The notes below the pieces were generated by a model. It was given only the letters and a program-made list of their open reading frames with translations, made no database searches and was not told where the DNA came from. This document shows, piece after piece, positions 28,114 to 38,045 of a stretch of DNA of 64,000 nt; position 1 is the first letter of the stretch; each line of letters starts with the position of its first letter. The stretch is from Shewanella marisflavi (lineage in GTDB: Bacteria > Pseudomonadota > Gammaproteobacteria > Enterobacterales > Shewanellaceae). The stretch is from the NCBI RefSeq assembly GCF_023283925.1, contig NZ_JAKIKX010000001.1, positions 124,001 to 188,000 of the forward strand, given 5' to 3'. Position numbers and translations under genes: made by a program.

Positions 28114-29781
28114 ATGAGCAACCAAATTCCATGTAAAAAGCTATTGCTCGCTAGCATGATATCCATGTTAGTGGCATGTGGTAGTGATAACGATGAAAAC
28201 CCACCTCCAGTTCAAGAAAACACCCCGCCCGTTGCCGTAGCCGATAGCGCGACCGTGACGGTTTCTGAAATGGTCGTCATAGATGTACTGGCCAACGATA
28301 CCGACGCCGATGGTGACACGCTCTCTATCGTATCGGTCAGCAATGATAGCGCAGTGATCAAAGAGGGTAAGGTTGAATATACCGCGGGAACTTCGGCAGG
28401 AGAGGTTAAGTTTAATTACACCATCACCGATGGCACTGATGAGGCTGTTGGTGAAGTGACAGTGACAGTAGAGGCCTTGCCTGAGCCAGAGGTGTTAGCC
28501 TATGTGGGATCAGCGGCTTGTGCCGGATGCCACAGCGAAAAGCATGCTTCTTTTGCTAAGACGGGTCACAACTTTAAAATTCAAAAGATCAGCGACGGTG
28601 CACAGCCAAGCTTCCCGTATACGCCTGAAACGACCATTACTGGCGCGATCGATCTGTTAGTGGATTCAACGCCGAACAACACCTTAGGCGCACCAAGTAG
28701 CTATGATGATGTCAGCTATGTGGTGGGGGGCTATCATTGGAAAATGCGCTGGTTGGACAAAGACGGTTACATAGTGACGGGTAAGAATGTTCAATACAAC
28801 ATTCGTAACAGTAAGGGTGAGCTGAATATTCCCGATAACCATCCCGTCGATCCAGATGTGATGGGTAACTACAAAGATACAGAGTTTGACTATAAATACA
28901 GCTGCGGTAACTGTCATACAACGGGCTGGAAGCGCACCACAGATGTGGCCGGTGGCGACAACCGTAATCCAGATCGTCAGGACGACCTTATCGGTATGAA
29001 TGGTACGTTTGCCGAGCAGGGCATTCAATGTGAAGCCTGTCATGGTGCGGGTAGTTTCCACGTTAAGGCACCTTCGAAAGATAACATCACCAAGATAGCC
29101 GTTGCGCGTACGACAGAGGAGTTCCTCGCCGATGATATGGCCTATGGCAAGGCGGTGACCTGTGCCGAATGTCATACCCGTGATGGTGAGAAGGATTACC
29201 CCTCTTTCGTCAGTAAGTACAATGAGGCCTATCCTAGCGGTAGCCAAGTAGGTGGTCGCATCATTGCCAAAGGTGGCTTGGCGCAACATCACCAAACTGC
29301 CGATGAGCTTTTAGGCGTAGTACCACAGGACCACGGTATCTATAAGGCTGGTGATGAAATTGGTGTTAAGAAAGGCATGAGCTGTACGACCTGCCATGAC
29401 TCTCATAAGTCGACTAAGAATCAGGACAGCAGCGATGGTCTGCATATGGGCGCCGTTAAAGCCTGTACCGATTGTCATACAATGGAATTTACCGACGGTG
29501 GTGGATCATATGGCCACGGCACGATAGCGGAGTGTACCGACTGTCATATGCCTAAGTTGGCTAAGAGTGCGGTAACGACAGCACCTAAGCTGGGTAGTGC
29601 GGATGTGGTATTTGGTGATATTAAGTCTCACCTCTTTACTCTGGATTTATCGCCTGATGCCAAGCAGTTCACCGATGATGGCAAGTATCAAATGCCATGG
29701 GGTACAGCTAAGTTTACCTGTGGTAATTGTCACGACAATTATACAGAGAAGGCCGCAGCCTTAACTAAGGTTCATAAGTAA
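28114..29781 (+). CDS. Octaheme c-type cytochrome lipoprotein with cadherin-like N-domain
   Basis: A 555-residue protein. A lipobox LVAC (C22) predicts membrane anchoring. A proline-rich spacer leads to a cadherin/Big-like beta domain at about residues 38-125 (ADSATVTVSEMVVIDVLAND; YTITDGTDEAVGEVTV). Eight CXXCH heme motifs follow, starting near C136, 264, 306, 350, 424, 451, 474 and 536, with extra histidines between them as possible distal ligands. It should carry electrons, or reduce a substrate, in the periplasm or at the outer membrane. No known octaheme reductase was recognised with certainty. The ATG follows GAGAGG at good spacing, downstream of two palindromes. Confidence 0.88.
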   Translation: MSNQIPCKKLLLASMISMLVACGSDNDENPPPVQENTPPVAVADSATVTVSEMVVIDVLANDTDADGDTLSIVSVSNDSAVIKEGKVEYTAGTSAGEVKFNYTITDGTDEAVGEVTVTVEALPEPEVLAYVGSAACAGCHSEKHASFAKTGHNFKIQKISDGAQPSFPYTPETTITGAIDLLVDSTPNNTLGAPSSYDDVSYVVGGYHWKMRWLDKDGYIVTGKNVQYNIRNSKGELNIPDNHPVDPDVMGNYKDTEFDYKYSCGNCHTTGWKRTTDVAGGDNRNPDRQDDLIGMNGTFAEQGIQCEACHGAGSFHVKAPSKDNITKIAVARTTEEFLADDMAYGKAVTCAECHTRDGEKDYPSFVSKYNEAYPSGSQVGGRIIAKGGLAQHHQTADELLGVVPQDHGIYKAGDEIGVKKGMSCTTCHDSHKSTKNQDSSDGLHMGAVKACTDCHTMEFTDGGGSYGHGTIAECTDCHMPKLAKSAVTTAPKLGSADVVFGDIKSHLFTLDLSPDAKQFTDDGKYQMPWGTAKFTCGNCHDNYTEKAAALTKVHK

Positions 29782-29874
29782 CCGTTCCCTAAGTAAGAGG
29801 TTTAATAATAAGTGCGTAAGATCGCACCATAAAAGCTCAACAAAGTGATTCATTGCCCTTTCCCATAAAGGTAA

Positions 29875-29910
29875 AGACCACCTCAGTTATATGCTAGGGT
29901 GGCTTTTTTT
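29875..29910 (+). terminator. Intrinsic terminator after the octaheme cytochrome gene
   Basis: CCACC (29878-29882) and GGTGG (29898-29902), extended by AG/CT across a bulge, followed by seven T's. It lies about 95 bases after the cytochrome stop. Confidence 0.75.
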
Positions 29911-30112
29911 GATGAGTCTGGTTTGTTATCCATCAAGCGCGTGTGTTGTAAATGCTTGACTGAATAAGAGTCGTCCTCTTTACTGGAGACGTGCAGATAA
30001 GCCTGAATCAGTTAAAGGGTAGCGAATAAATTTCATACATTTCAGCGGTACAGAAACGCTTATACTTGTAATATAGGCAGGTAAGCTTGGTTCATTATGC
30101 TAAGGAGAGTAT

Positions 30113-30274
30113 ATGGCACATGGTAAAAGGATGGCGTTATTAGCGGTGCTGCTCAGTGGAGCACTGATCTGTTATGGACTAGGAATGCACTTTGGTGCGT
30201 TAGGACTGCTGATTGCCGGCGCCGTGCTTGAATGCAGCTTTTGGTTGCGACTCTTTCGGAGTCCGAATAAATAA
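30113..30274 (+). CDS. Small two-helix membrane protein (53 residues)
   Basis: A short gene found by eye: AAGGAG at 30102-30107, five bases before ATG 30113, then MAHGKRMALLAVLLSGALIC and on to a TAA at 30272-30274. Two hydrophobic segments (about residues 7-23 and 26-45) flank a short GLGMHFG turn, and the tail is basic (RLFRSPNK). No family was recognised. An intrinsic terminator shared with degS follows about 70 bases downstream. A strong ribosome-binding site and terminator support a real gene. Confidence 0.6.
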   Translation: MAHGKRMALLAVLLSGALICYGLGMHFGALGLLIAGAVLECSFWLRLFRSPNK

Positions 30275-30340
30275 ACCTTTGGGGATGCCCCTCATTTTAT
30301 TACCTCTTGGCTTTCAATGGATAGAAAGTACAAAAGTAAA

Positions 30341-30365
30341 AAAGCCAGCATTTGCTGGCTTTTTA
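30341..30365. terminator. Bidirectional terminator between the small membrane protein and degS
   Basis: AGCCAGCA (30343-30350) and TGCTGGCT (30353-30360) with A's before and TTTTT after, so it can terminate transcription from both sides. It lies 22 bases past the degS stop on the minus strand. Confidence 0.85.
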
Positions 30366-30386
30366 CTTTGTTCTTTTTGAGAAAGA

Positions 30387-31466
30387 TTATTCGTTATTAA
30401 AGTTTTCACCTATGGTGACGGGCACCTGATAGTACTTGCCGCTGCGTATGATGGTCATAGTCACCTGAGTCCCTGGCGGTGTCTCGGCAATTCTGTCCAT
30501 CAGCATTTCGACGCCAGGAACGGTTTCGTCGTTAAATTTAGTGATCACATCTCTGGGCCTTAGCTTAGCCTGCGCCGCAGGGCCTTGATGATCGACGCCT
30601 GTCACCATCACACCGGTCAGATCCGGTAGGTTGAGGATCTGTGCCATCACAGGGTTGATGGGCTCACCTGTGATTCCCAGGGCACCACGGATCACCCGAC
30701 CATCTTTAATTAATTTACCCATGATGCTGTGAGCCAGCTTGATAGGAATGGCGAAGTTGATGCCGTGTCCACCCCCTTCTCCACCGATCTGGAAAGCGGC
30801 GGTATTAATGCCGATCAACTGACCGCTGGTATCGATAAGGGCGCCCCCCGAGTTGCCTGCGTTGATGGCCGCATCTGTCTGTAGGAAATCCAGATAGCCC
30901 GAGCTAAGGCCGTTACGCCCCGTGGCGCTGATGATTCCTTGGGTAATGGTTTGCCCCAGGTTATAGGGGTTGCCTATGGCCAGTACCACATCGCCTACCT
31001 GGGCCGGGATATCTAAGTTGATGGGCACTACGGGTAGGGCGTCGCCCTCAATTTTAAGCACCGCCAGGTCAGTGACCGAATCTGAGCCAACGACTTCAGA
31101 GGTGAATTTGCGTCCATCTTGCAGGGCCACAACTATCTCATCGGCTTTCTTGATCACATGATAGTTAGTGAGTATGTAACCCTCTTTACTCATGATCACG
31201 CCCGATCCCAGCCCTTGGAGTGCCCCTGAATTAAGTGGGCGGCTCTGATCTATGCTTAGGCTGTAGATGTTGACGACGGCAGGTGCCGCGCGGCGAACCG
31301 CCTTGGAAAAGGAGAGTTCTATGCCGTTTTGTCCGCGGTGTTGAAAGAAGTTATTTTGATTGTTATTTCCCGTGATTAAGGGGGTGATGACCAGAAAGAC
31401 CGCGGCCATGATGAGGCCGAATAAAACAGCTTTCGCGATGTAAATTACCGTGTCTTTTAGAGTCAT
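30387..31466 (-). CDS. degS: Inner-membrane regulatory protease DegS
   Basis: A 359-residue HtrA-family serine protease with an N-terminal membrane anchor (YIAKAVLFGLIMAAVFLVI). The catalytic triad is in TNYHVI (His), TDLAVLKI (Asp) and INAGNSGGAL (Ser). A single PDZ domain follows from about residue 255 (LPDLTGVMVTGVDHQGPAAQ). DegS senses misfolded outer-membrane proteins and cuts RseA, releasing sigma-E. One PDZ domain plus the anchor separates it from DegQ, encoded just upstream. Confidence 0.94.
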   Translation of the reverse strand: MTLKDTVIYIAKAVLFGLIMAAVFLVITPLITGNNNQNNFFQHRGQNGIELSFSKAVRRAAPAVVNIYSLSIDQSRPLNSGALQGLGSGVIMSKEGYILTNYHVIKKADEIVVALQDGRKFTSEVVGSDSVTDLAVLKIEGDALPVVPINLDIPAQVGDVVLAIGNPYNLGQTITQGIISATGRNGLSSGYLDFLQTDAAINAGNSGGALIDTSGQLIGINTAAFQIGGEGGGHGINFAIPIKLAHSIMGKLIKDGRVIRGALGITGEPINPVMAQILNLPDLTGVMVTGVDHQGPAAQAKLRPRDVITKFNDETVPGVEMLMDRIAETPPGTQVTMTIIRSGKYYQVPVTIGENFNNE

Positions 31467-31566
31467 GATTTTGCGTGCACTGGGAAAAGTAGCGTTAGAT
31501 TAACATGTTTAGTTATAGGGCACTATTGGCTATTTAGCCTCTGATAGGCTTTGGCTTAGGAAGTGC

Positions 31567-31595
31567 AAGGGATCATGCTTAAAGCATGATCCCTT
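31567..31595 (-). repeat. Long perfect hairpin between degQ and degS
   Basis: Arms AAGGGATCATGCT (31567-31579) and AGCATGATCCCTT (31583-31595), 13 bases each, perfect, with a TAA loop. It begins 10 bases past the degQ stop. There is no real T tract on the minus strand (TTGCACTT), so it may be a weak terminator, an mRNA-stabilising stem, or an attenuator lowering degS expression. Confidence 0.7.
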
Positions 31596-31604
31596 GGTGC
31601 TTAT

Positions 31605-32957
31605 TTACCTGAGAACCAGGTAAAGGCTGTTGTTACCGCGTAGCAACTTAAGCGCAACGGCGCCATTTTGCTCCTTAAGTTCTGCCTTGAGTTCCTTAAG
31701 GTTTTCGATGCGGGTACGGTTCACCCCGACAATGATATCGCCCTTAAGCAGACCACTGGCCGCAGCCGGAGAGCCTTGCGTGATATCAGTGATCTCAACC
31801 CCTTTCTTGTGGTTCTCTAAGGTAGCGCCGGTCAGCATTGGGTGTACTGCACCTGCTGCAGTTTCCGTCTGCTGGCTGGATTCGCCCAGTATCGCCGTGA
31901 CGGTTTTCTCATCGCCATCGCGGATTAGGCCAAGTTTCACCTTGGCGCCGGCGCCCATGGTACCAATCTTGGCTCTGAGCTCCTGGAAGGTCTTGATGGG
32001 CTTGCCATTAACGCTGACAATGATGTCACCGGCCTTAATGCCCGCTTTGTCTGCGGCGCTGTCTGGCATGACTTCATTAACGAAGCCGCCGTGTTGAGAG
32101 TCCAGACCGAAGCCTTGAGCCAGTTCACTATCCAAGTCTCGACCGCTGACACCTAGCACGCCACGGCGCACCTCACCGTGCTCGATCAGCTGATCCACCA
32201 GGTTGTTGACCATGTTAGCCGGGATGGCAAAGCCTATCCCTACGTTACCGCCGCCAGGGGCGACGATGGCGGTGTTGATACCAATAAGCTCACCGTTAAG
32301 GTTAACCAGGGCGCCGCCCGAGTTACCGCTGTTGATGGCGGCGTCGGTTTGAATAAAGTTCTCTAGCATCTCAATGCCTAAGCCGCTGCGCCCCATGGCG
32401 CTGACGATACCTGAGGTGACGGTCTGACCTAAGCCAAAGGGGTTACCAATGGCGACAGCAAAGTCACCCACCTTAAGCTCGTCTGAGTCGGCGCGCTTAA
32501 GCGCAACTAAGTTTTTCGCCTTTATTTGTAGTAGCGCGACATCGGATTCGGCATCGGCACCAATAAGCTTTGCCTCTATTTCACGGCCATCGTGCAGGCC
32601 AATCAAGATCTCATCGGCGCCTTCGATCACATGGTTATTGGTGACGATATAGCCTTCTTCGGCATCGATAATGACCCCTGAACCCAGGCCTTTAAAGGGA
32701 CGCTCCTGTACCTGCTCTCTTGGCGCATTGGGGCCGAAGAAGTAGCGAAAAGCATCAGGAAGACGCTGTTTAGACACATGGGTGCCTGATACGGCGACGG
32801 CAACCACGGCTGGGGTGGTTTTTTCCAGCATGGGAGCCAAGCTAGGAAGCTCTTGTCCACCGACGGCTAGCGGTATGGCGGCTTGAGAAACGGCGGGCAT
32901 GACCATAAGGCTGGCGCCGAGCAGGGCGGCTGAAAGTAGTGATAATTTGGTTTTCAT
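31605..32957 (-). CDS. degQ: Periplasmic serine protease/chaperone DegQ (DegP family)
   Basis: A 450-residue HtrA protease. The signal peptide ends near AVSQA (residue 26). The catalytic triad lies in TNNHVIEGADE (His), DVALLQIKAK (Asp) and INSGNSGGALVN (Ser). Two PDZ domains follow (about residues 255-345 and 360-450; GFVNEVMPDSAADKAGIKAG; ITDITQGSPAAASGLLKG). It degrades or refolds misfolded periplasmic proteins. DegP and DegQ cannot be separated firmly by eye; the degQ-degS pairing favours DegQ. Confidence 0.93.
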   Translation of the reverse strand: MKTKLSLLSAALLGASLMVMPAVSQAAIPLAVGGQELPSLAPMLEKTTPAVVAVAVSGTHVSKQRLPDAFRYFFGPNAPREQVQERPFKGLGSGVIIDAEEGYIVTNNHVIEGADEILIGLHDGREIEAKLIGADAESDVALLQIKAKNLVALKRADSDELKVGDFAVAIGNPFGLGQTVTSGIVSAMGRSGLGIEMLENFIQTDAAINSGNSGGALVNLNGELIGINTAIVAPGGGNVGIGFAIPANMVNNLVDQLIEHGEVRRGVLGVSGRDLDSELAQGFGLDSQHGGFVNEVMPDSAADKAGIKAGDIIVSVNGKPIKTFQELRAKIGTMGAGAKVKLGLIRDGDEKTVTAILGESSQQTETAAGAVHPMLTGATLENHKKGVEITDITQGSPAAASGLLKGDIIVGVNRTRIENLKELKAELKEQNGAVALKLLRGNNSLYLVLR

Positions 32958-33266
32958 CTATTCATGACTCCAAGGTTGCAATTATGAACTTTTGACTCTG
33001 TAGATATAAGGCTACTCGGACGTAAATCAAGTCAGTAATTTTTGCTGTGTTACTCAATCCGACTGTCGCGTTTTAAATAAAGTTCATGGGATTAACAAAG
33101 GTTAATTTTTCGTTAGCCTTCATTGACTAGCGTGAATCGCGCGGCGACAAATTGCCTTGGCCTACGACCTTTTGCTCGTAGGATTGTCTGGGACGACATA
33201 TACCCTGCGTTCGATTGTCGTGGTACCATCTAGCGGTTGAATTAAGGATAGAAGAGAATAATTTAA
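32958..33266. other. Divergent intergenic region between degQ and zapE
   Basis: A 309-base gap with outward-facing promoters expected on both sides. No reading frame with a ribosome-binding site was found. A leftward TTGGAG close to the degQ ATG is its likely ribosome-binding site. No clear sigma-E element was identified by eye. Confidence 0.4.
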
Positions 33267-34373
33267 GTGTCGCATCTCACCCCTTGGCAGCATTATCAAG
33301 CCGATCTACAACGTGATGATTTTTCCTATGATCCTGCCCAGGAGCAGGCGGTCAAGGCGCTGCAACGCGTCTATGACGAATTGCTTGCGGCTCAGCAAAA
33401 GCCAAGTGGCGTCGCGAAACTGTTAGGATTTCTCGCTAAGCCAGCGCCTCAGGTGCAGGGCCTGTATCTCTGGGGTGGTGTCGGGCGGGGAAAGACCTAT
33501 CTGATGGATACCTTTTATGATGCCTTGCCGGGTGAGCGTAAACTCAGGGCGCACTTTCACCGCTTTATGCATCAAATACATCTGGACCTTGATGGCCTAA
33601 AAGGTCAGCGAGATCCCTTGTTGGTGATCGCCAAGCGAATGGCCGAGCGTTATCAGGTGATCTGCTTCGATGAGTTTTTTGTATCAGATATTACCGACGC
33701 CATGTTGCTGGGCACTCTGTTTCAGGCGCTATTTGCTGAAGGTGTGGCGCTGGTGGCGACGTCTAATATCATTCCCGATGAACTCTATCGTAATGGATTG
33801 CAACGGGCGCGCTTTCTGCCAGCGATAGCGCTAATCAACAAACACTGTCAGGTGCTCAATGTGGACAGCGGCATAGATTACCGTCTGCGCACCCTAGAGC
33901 AGGCAGAGATCTACCATTATCCGCTAGATCCTCAAGCCGACGAAAACCTGTTGGGTTATTTTCAACAACTCGCCCCAGAGTCGGAAGTTTCAACTGCGGC
34001 GATTGATATCGACGGCCGCGAAATCGCCATTCGCAAGCAGGCTCAGGGCGTGCTCTTAATTAACTTCAGAGATCTGTGCGACGGCCCGCGAAGTCAGCGT
34101 GACTATATGGAATTGGCCCGTCTTTATCACACTGTACTGCTTAGCGGTGTCGAGCAGATGGGCAGTCAAAGTACGGGCGATGATATCGCCAGACGTTTTC
34201 TGGCCATGGTGGATGAGTTTTATGAGCGTCAGGTAAAGCTTATCATCTCTGCCGAGGTGGCGCTGGATGAGATCTATACTCAGGGATTACTCAGCTTCGA
34301 GTTTAGACGTTGCCGCTCTCGCCTGACCGAGATGCAGTCTCACGATTATCTAGCGCTGGAACATCTGCCTTAG
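33267..34373 (+). CDS. zapE: Cell division AFG1-like ATPase ZapE
   Basis: A 368-residue AFG1-type ATPase with GTG start. Walker A is LWGGVGRGKTYLMDTFYD, Walker B is VICFDEFFVSDITDA, and ATSNIIPDELYRNGLQRARF is the family's sensor region. ZapE associates with the Z-ring and destabilises FtsZ polymers under stress in E. coli. It lies upstream of rplM, as in many gammaproteobacteria. Confidence 0.92.
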   Translation: MSHLTPWQHYQADLQRDDFSYDPAQEQAVKALQRVYDELLAAQQKPSGVAKLLGFLAKPAPQVQGLYLWGGVGRGKTYLMDTFYDALPGERKLRAHFHRFMHQIHLDLDGLKGQRDPLLVIAKRMAERYQVICFDEFFVSDITDAMLLGTLFQALFAEGVALVATSNIIPDELYRNGLQRARFLPAIALINKHCQVLNVDSGIDYRLRTLEQAEIYHYPLDPQADENLLGYFQQLAPESEVSTAAIDIDGREIAIRKQAQGVLLINFRDLCDGPRSQRDYMELARLYHTVLLSGVEQMGSQSTGDDIARRFLAMVDEFYERQVKLIISAEVALDEIYTQGLLSFEFRRCRSRLTEMQSHDYLALEHLP

Positions 34374-34491
34374 CCTGCTCGGCGAAAGGAAAAAGTGTGG
34401 TTTTTTGCCGTTTCGCTACGACAACAAGCATAAGCTGAGTAAATCATTTAAATTAGCTAAAAAATTAGGTGATTTTTAACTCAGCTTTGTC

Positions 34492-34497
34492 TATAAT
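34492..34497 (+). promoter_or_regulatory. -10 element of the rplM-rpsI promoter
   Basis: A perfect TATAAT at 34492-34497 in an AT-rich stretch, about 150 bases before the rplM start. No good -35 box is visible at the expected distance, so only the -10 is reported. Confidence 0.5.
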
Positions 34498-34517
34498 TCG
34501 CGACCTGCCCTCGTTAC

Positions 34518-34534
34518 TCCGCCAAAAAGGCGGA
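34518..34534 (+). promoter_or_regulatory. Stem-loop in the rplM leader
   Basis: TCCGCC (34518-34523) and GGCGGA (34529-34534) around AAAAA, shortly after the presumed transcription start. In enterobacteria L13 controls its own operon through the mRNA leader; this hairpin may be part of such a site, which is inference. Confidence 0.4.
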
Positions 34535-34648
34535 AGTTGTAAAGCCTTATTCTTTGCTCGAAGGGGCGGAGAATGGCACTTTTTGTGTTGCTATTTCATC
34601 GGAAATGGCGGCATGTGAGAACAGAATTTAAACTTTGGGTTTTTGTAA

Positions 34649-35080
34649 ATGAAGACTACATATACTGCTACACCAGAAACAGTGACGCGCGAATGGTTCG
34701 TTGTTGACGCTGAAGGTAAAACTTTAGGTCGTATGGCTACTGAGATCGCTCGTCGTCTACGTGGCAAGCATAAGGCAGAATACACTCCTCACGTTGATAC
34801 TGGCGATTACATCATCGTTATCAATGCTGAGAAAGTAACTGTAACTGGTAACAAAGCAGCAGCTAAGACTTACTACTCTCATTCTGGTTTCCCTGGTGGA
34901 ATCAAGCAGATTACTTTTGATAAGCTGCAAGATCATAAGCCAGAAATGATTATCGAGAAAGCAGTAAAAGGTATGTTGCCAAAAGGTCCTCTAGGACGTG
35001 CCATGTACCGTAAACTGAAAGTTTACGCTGGCGCAGAGCACAACCATGCTGCACAACAACCACAAGTTCTTGATATCTAA
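34649..35080 (+). CDS. rplM: 50S ribosomal protein L13
   Basis: A 143-residue L13, with typical [36 protein letters not shown] and [16 protein letters not shown] segments. It is an early assembly protein of the large subunit. Codon use is strongly biased, as expected for a highly expressed gene. rpsI follows after 15 bases. Confidence 0.97.
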   Translation: MKTTYTATPETVTREWFVVDAEGKTLGRMATEIARRLRGKHKAEYTPHVDTGDYIIVINAEKVTVTGNKAAAKTYYSHSGFPGGIKQITFDKLQDHKPEMIIEKAVKGMLPKGPLGRAMYRKLKVYAGAEHNHAAQQPQVLDI

Positions 35081-35095
35081 TCCGGGAGTAAGCTA

Positions 35096-35488
35096 ATGTC
35101 TGCAACTCAGTACTACGGCACTGGCCGTCGCAAAACATCTACTGCTCGCGTATTCGCTAAAGTAGGTAGTGGTAACATCGTCGTGAACCAACGTCCACTT
35201 GACGAATATTTTGGTCGTGAAACTGCTCGTATGGTTGTTCGTCAACCTCTAGAGCTAGTTGAAATGACTGAAAAGCTAGACATCTATGTAACTGTTAAGG
35301 GCGGTGGTATCACTGGCCAAGCAGGTGCAATCCGTCACGGTATCACTCGTGCCCTGATGGAACTTGATGAAGCTCTACGTCCATCTCTACGCGCTGCAGG
35401 TTTCGTTACCCGTGATGCTCGTAAAGTTGAGCGTAAGAAAGTGGGTCTACGTAAAGCACGTCGTAAGCCACAATTCTCAAAGCGTTAA
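35096..35488 (+). CDS. rpsI: 30S ribosomal protein S9
   Basis: A 130-residue S9 with [15 protein letters not shown] at the start and a very basic tail ending in KPQFSKR, which reaches the P-site tRNA. GGGAG precedes the ATG. A strong terminator closes the rplM-rpsI operon. Confidence 0.97.
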   Translation: MSATQYYGTGRRKTSTARVFAKVGSGNIVVNQRPLDEYFGRETARMVVRQPLELVEMTEKLDIYVTVKGGGITGQAGAIRHGITRALMELDEALRPSLRAAGFVTRDARKVERKKVGLRKARRKPQFSKR

Positions 35489-35510
35489 TTTTTACGCTGC
35501 GAAAATTCGA

Positions 35511-35538
35511 AAAACCCAGCCTTGTGCTGGGTTTTTTT
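35511..35538 (+). terminator. Intrinsic terminator of rplM-rpsI
   Basis: AACCCAGC (35513-35520), loop CTTGT, and GCTGGGTT starting at 35526, followed by a run of T's to 35538. It begins 23 bases after the rpsI stop. Confidence 0.92.
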
Positions 35539-35594
35539 ATGGCTATTTTCTGCTATTTTTAAGCCTTATTGTTCTCTATAGGAAACGCGTTTAG

Positions 35595-35783
35595 ATGACT
35601 TTCCAACTCCTGATGCTGGTTCTGGCCATAGTGTTGATTATCGAAGGGATAGGACCGCTTTTATTTCCGAATCGTTGGCGGGCATATTTGCAGGAAATTT
35701 CTAACCAAAATCAAAGGGTTTTACAAAGGTTGGGCGGTGCTTTAGTCACGGCTGGCGTGGTCATATTGATTATTTTTTCATAA
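35595..35783 (+). CDS. Small membrane protein, DUF2065/YjeT type
   Basis: A 62-residue protein with two hydrophobic helices (LLMLVLAIVLIIEGIGPLLF and LGGALVTAGVVILIIFS) and a conserved polar middle (NRWRAYLQEISNQ). The pattern fits DUF2065. Its location next to purA is conserved in gammaproteobacteria. Function is unknown. Confidence 0.82.
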   Translation: MTFQLLMLVLAIVLIIEGIGPLLFPNRWRAYLQEISNQNQRVLQRLGGALVTAGVVILIIFS

Positions 35784-35816
35784 ATTACTTGCCATTTCCC
35801 CCCCAAGATCTGCTAA

Positions 35817-37145
<1,329 letters not shown>

Positions 37146-37152
37146 TCATAAG

Positions 37153-37175
37153 GGCCGCGTTAAGCGGCCTTTTTA
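37153..37175 (+). terminator. Intrinsic terminator after purA
   Basis: GGCCGC (37153-37158) and GCGGCC (37164-37169) around GTTAA, followed by TTTTTA. Seven bases past the purA stop. Confidence 0.9.
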
Positions 37176-37242
37176 TTGGGAGTTGTTTATTGCAATATGG
37201 CCACAGAGGCGCCGCCTTAGGCTGACTATTTTGCAATCGCTT

Positions 37243-37269
37243 TTAAGCTAACGCCACAGCGGCCGATAA
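37243..37269 (+). promoter_or_regulatory. Sigma-28 (FliA)-type promoter of motX
   Basis: GCCGATAA at 37262-37269 is an exact match to the sigma-28 -10 consensus. TTAAGCTA at 37243-37250, with an 11-base spacer, matches 5 of 8 positions of the -35 consensus TAAAGTTT. It lies 65 bases before motX, a flagellar motor gene, which makes the match credible. Confidence 0.7.
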
Positions 37270-37333
37270 GATAAGGTATACTGCCTAAGTCTGTTACGGA
37301 TAAAGGCACGAGTTCTACATAGAGAATTTTGTT

Positions 37334-37990
37334 ATGGCACGATTAGTATTCTTTATTTTAATGGCCTGTTTATCGACAGTGGCACAGGCTGAAACCAAAA
37401 CTGACAAGCAGACTGACGACAAAAGCGTGATCAGAGCGGTCGATATTTATAGCCAAGAGCAGCTTATCGACATGATCCGAGACAAGTCTTACCTGACAAG
37501 GGTAAAAGGCGACGATTGTCAGCTGGTACAAGATATTGAGGCGCGTGCCGAAGTGCTAAAACAGCCGCTGTATCAATATCTTTGGGCTGAGATGCTGAAC
37601 TATGGTATCTGTGTCAAAGCCAATCCTCCCAGAGGCATTTCTATGCTTCGTGACGCTGCTGAGCAAGGCAGTGCAGAAGCTATGGTTCGGATCGCCGAGT
37701 ATTACCATGAGGGTAAGTTCGTGATCCAAGATAAAGAGCGCGCAGTGCAATACACGCTGCCCGCTGCCGCCAGTGGCGATCTCCCTGCACGTATGATGCT
37801 GGTGAGATTGTTTGGCGAAGGCTATGGTAGTCCCAGAGATTATGTGATGGGTTACCACTGGCTTTACAACGATGTATTTAGTGATGAGGCGACCAAACAG
37901 GAAGCCATGAAATTATTGATGGTGCTAGAAGCAAAAATGCCCGCCAGTGCAGTAGATAGGGCTAAGCAGGAGCATCTGAGATCCCGATAA
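37334..37990 (+). CDS. motX: Sodium-type polar flagellar motor protein MotX
   Basis: A 218-residue exported protein. The signal peptide ends at STVAQA (residue 19). The body has Sel1-like helical repeats (RGISMLRDAAEQGSAEAMVR; KERAVQYTLPAAASGDLPAR) and two cysteines (GDDCQL, YGICVKAN) that could form the family's disulfide. MotX, with MotY, forms the T-ring that links PomA/PomB stators to the polar flagellar basal body. Position between purA and rnr matches Vibrio and Shewanella as recalled. A sigma-28-type promoter precedes it. Confidence 0.85.
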   Translation: MARLVFFILMACLSTVAQAETKTDKQTDDKSVIRAVDIYSQEQLIDMIRDKSYLTRVKGDDCQLVQDIEARAEVLKQPLYQYLWAEMLNYGICVKANPPRGISMLRDAAEQGSAEAMVRIAEYYHEGKFVIQDKERAVQYTLPAAASGDLPARMMLVRLFGEGYGSPRDYVMGYHWLYNDVFSDEATKQEAMKLLMVLEAKMPASAVDRAKQEHLRSR

Positions 37991-38045
37991 ACGCCCTAAG
38001 CCCCTTAGACAATCTGGAGAGCCGGGCAAAAAGTATGGATATTGA

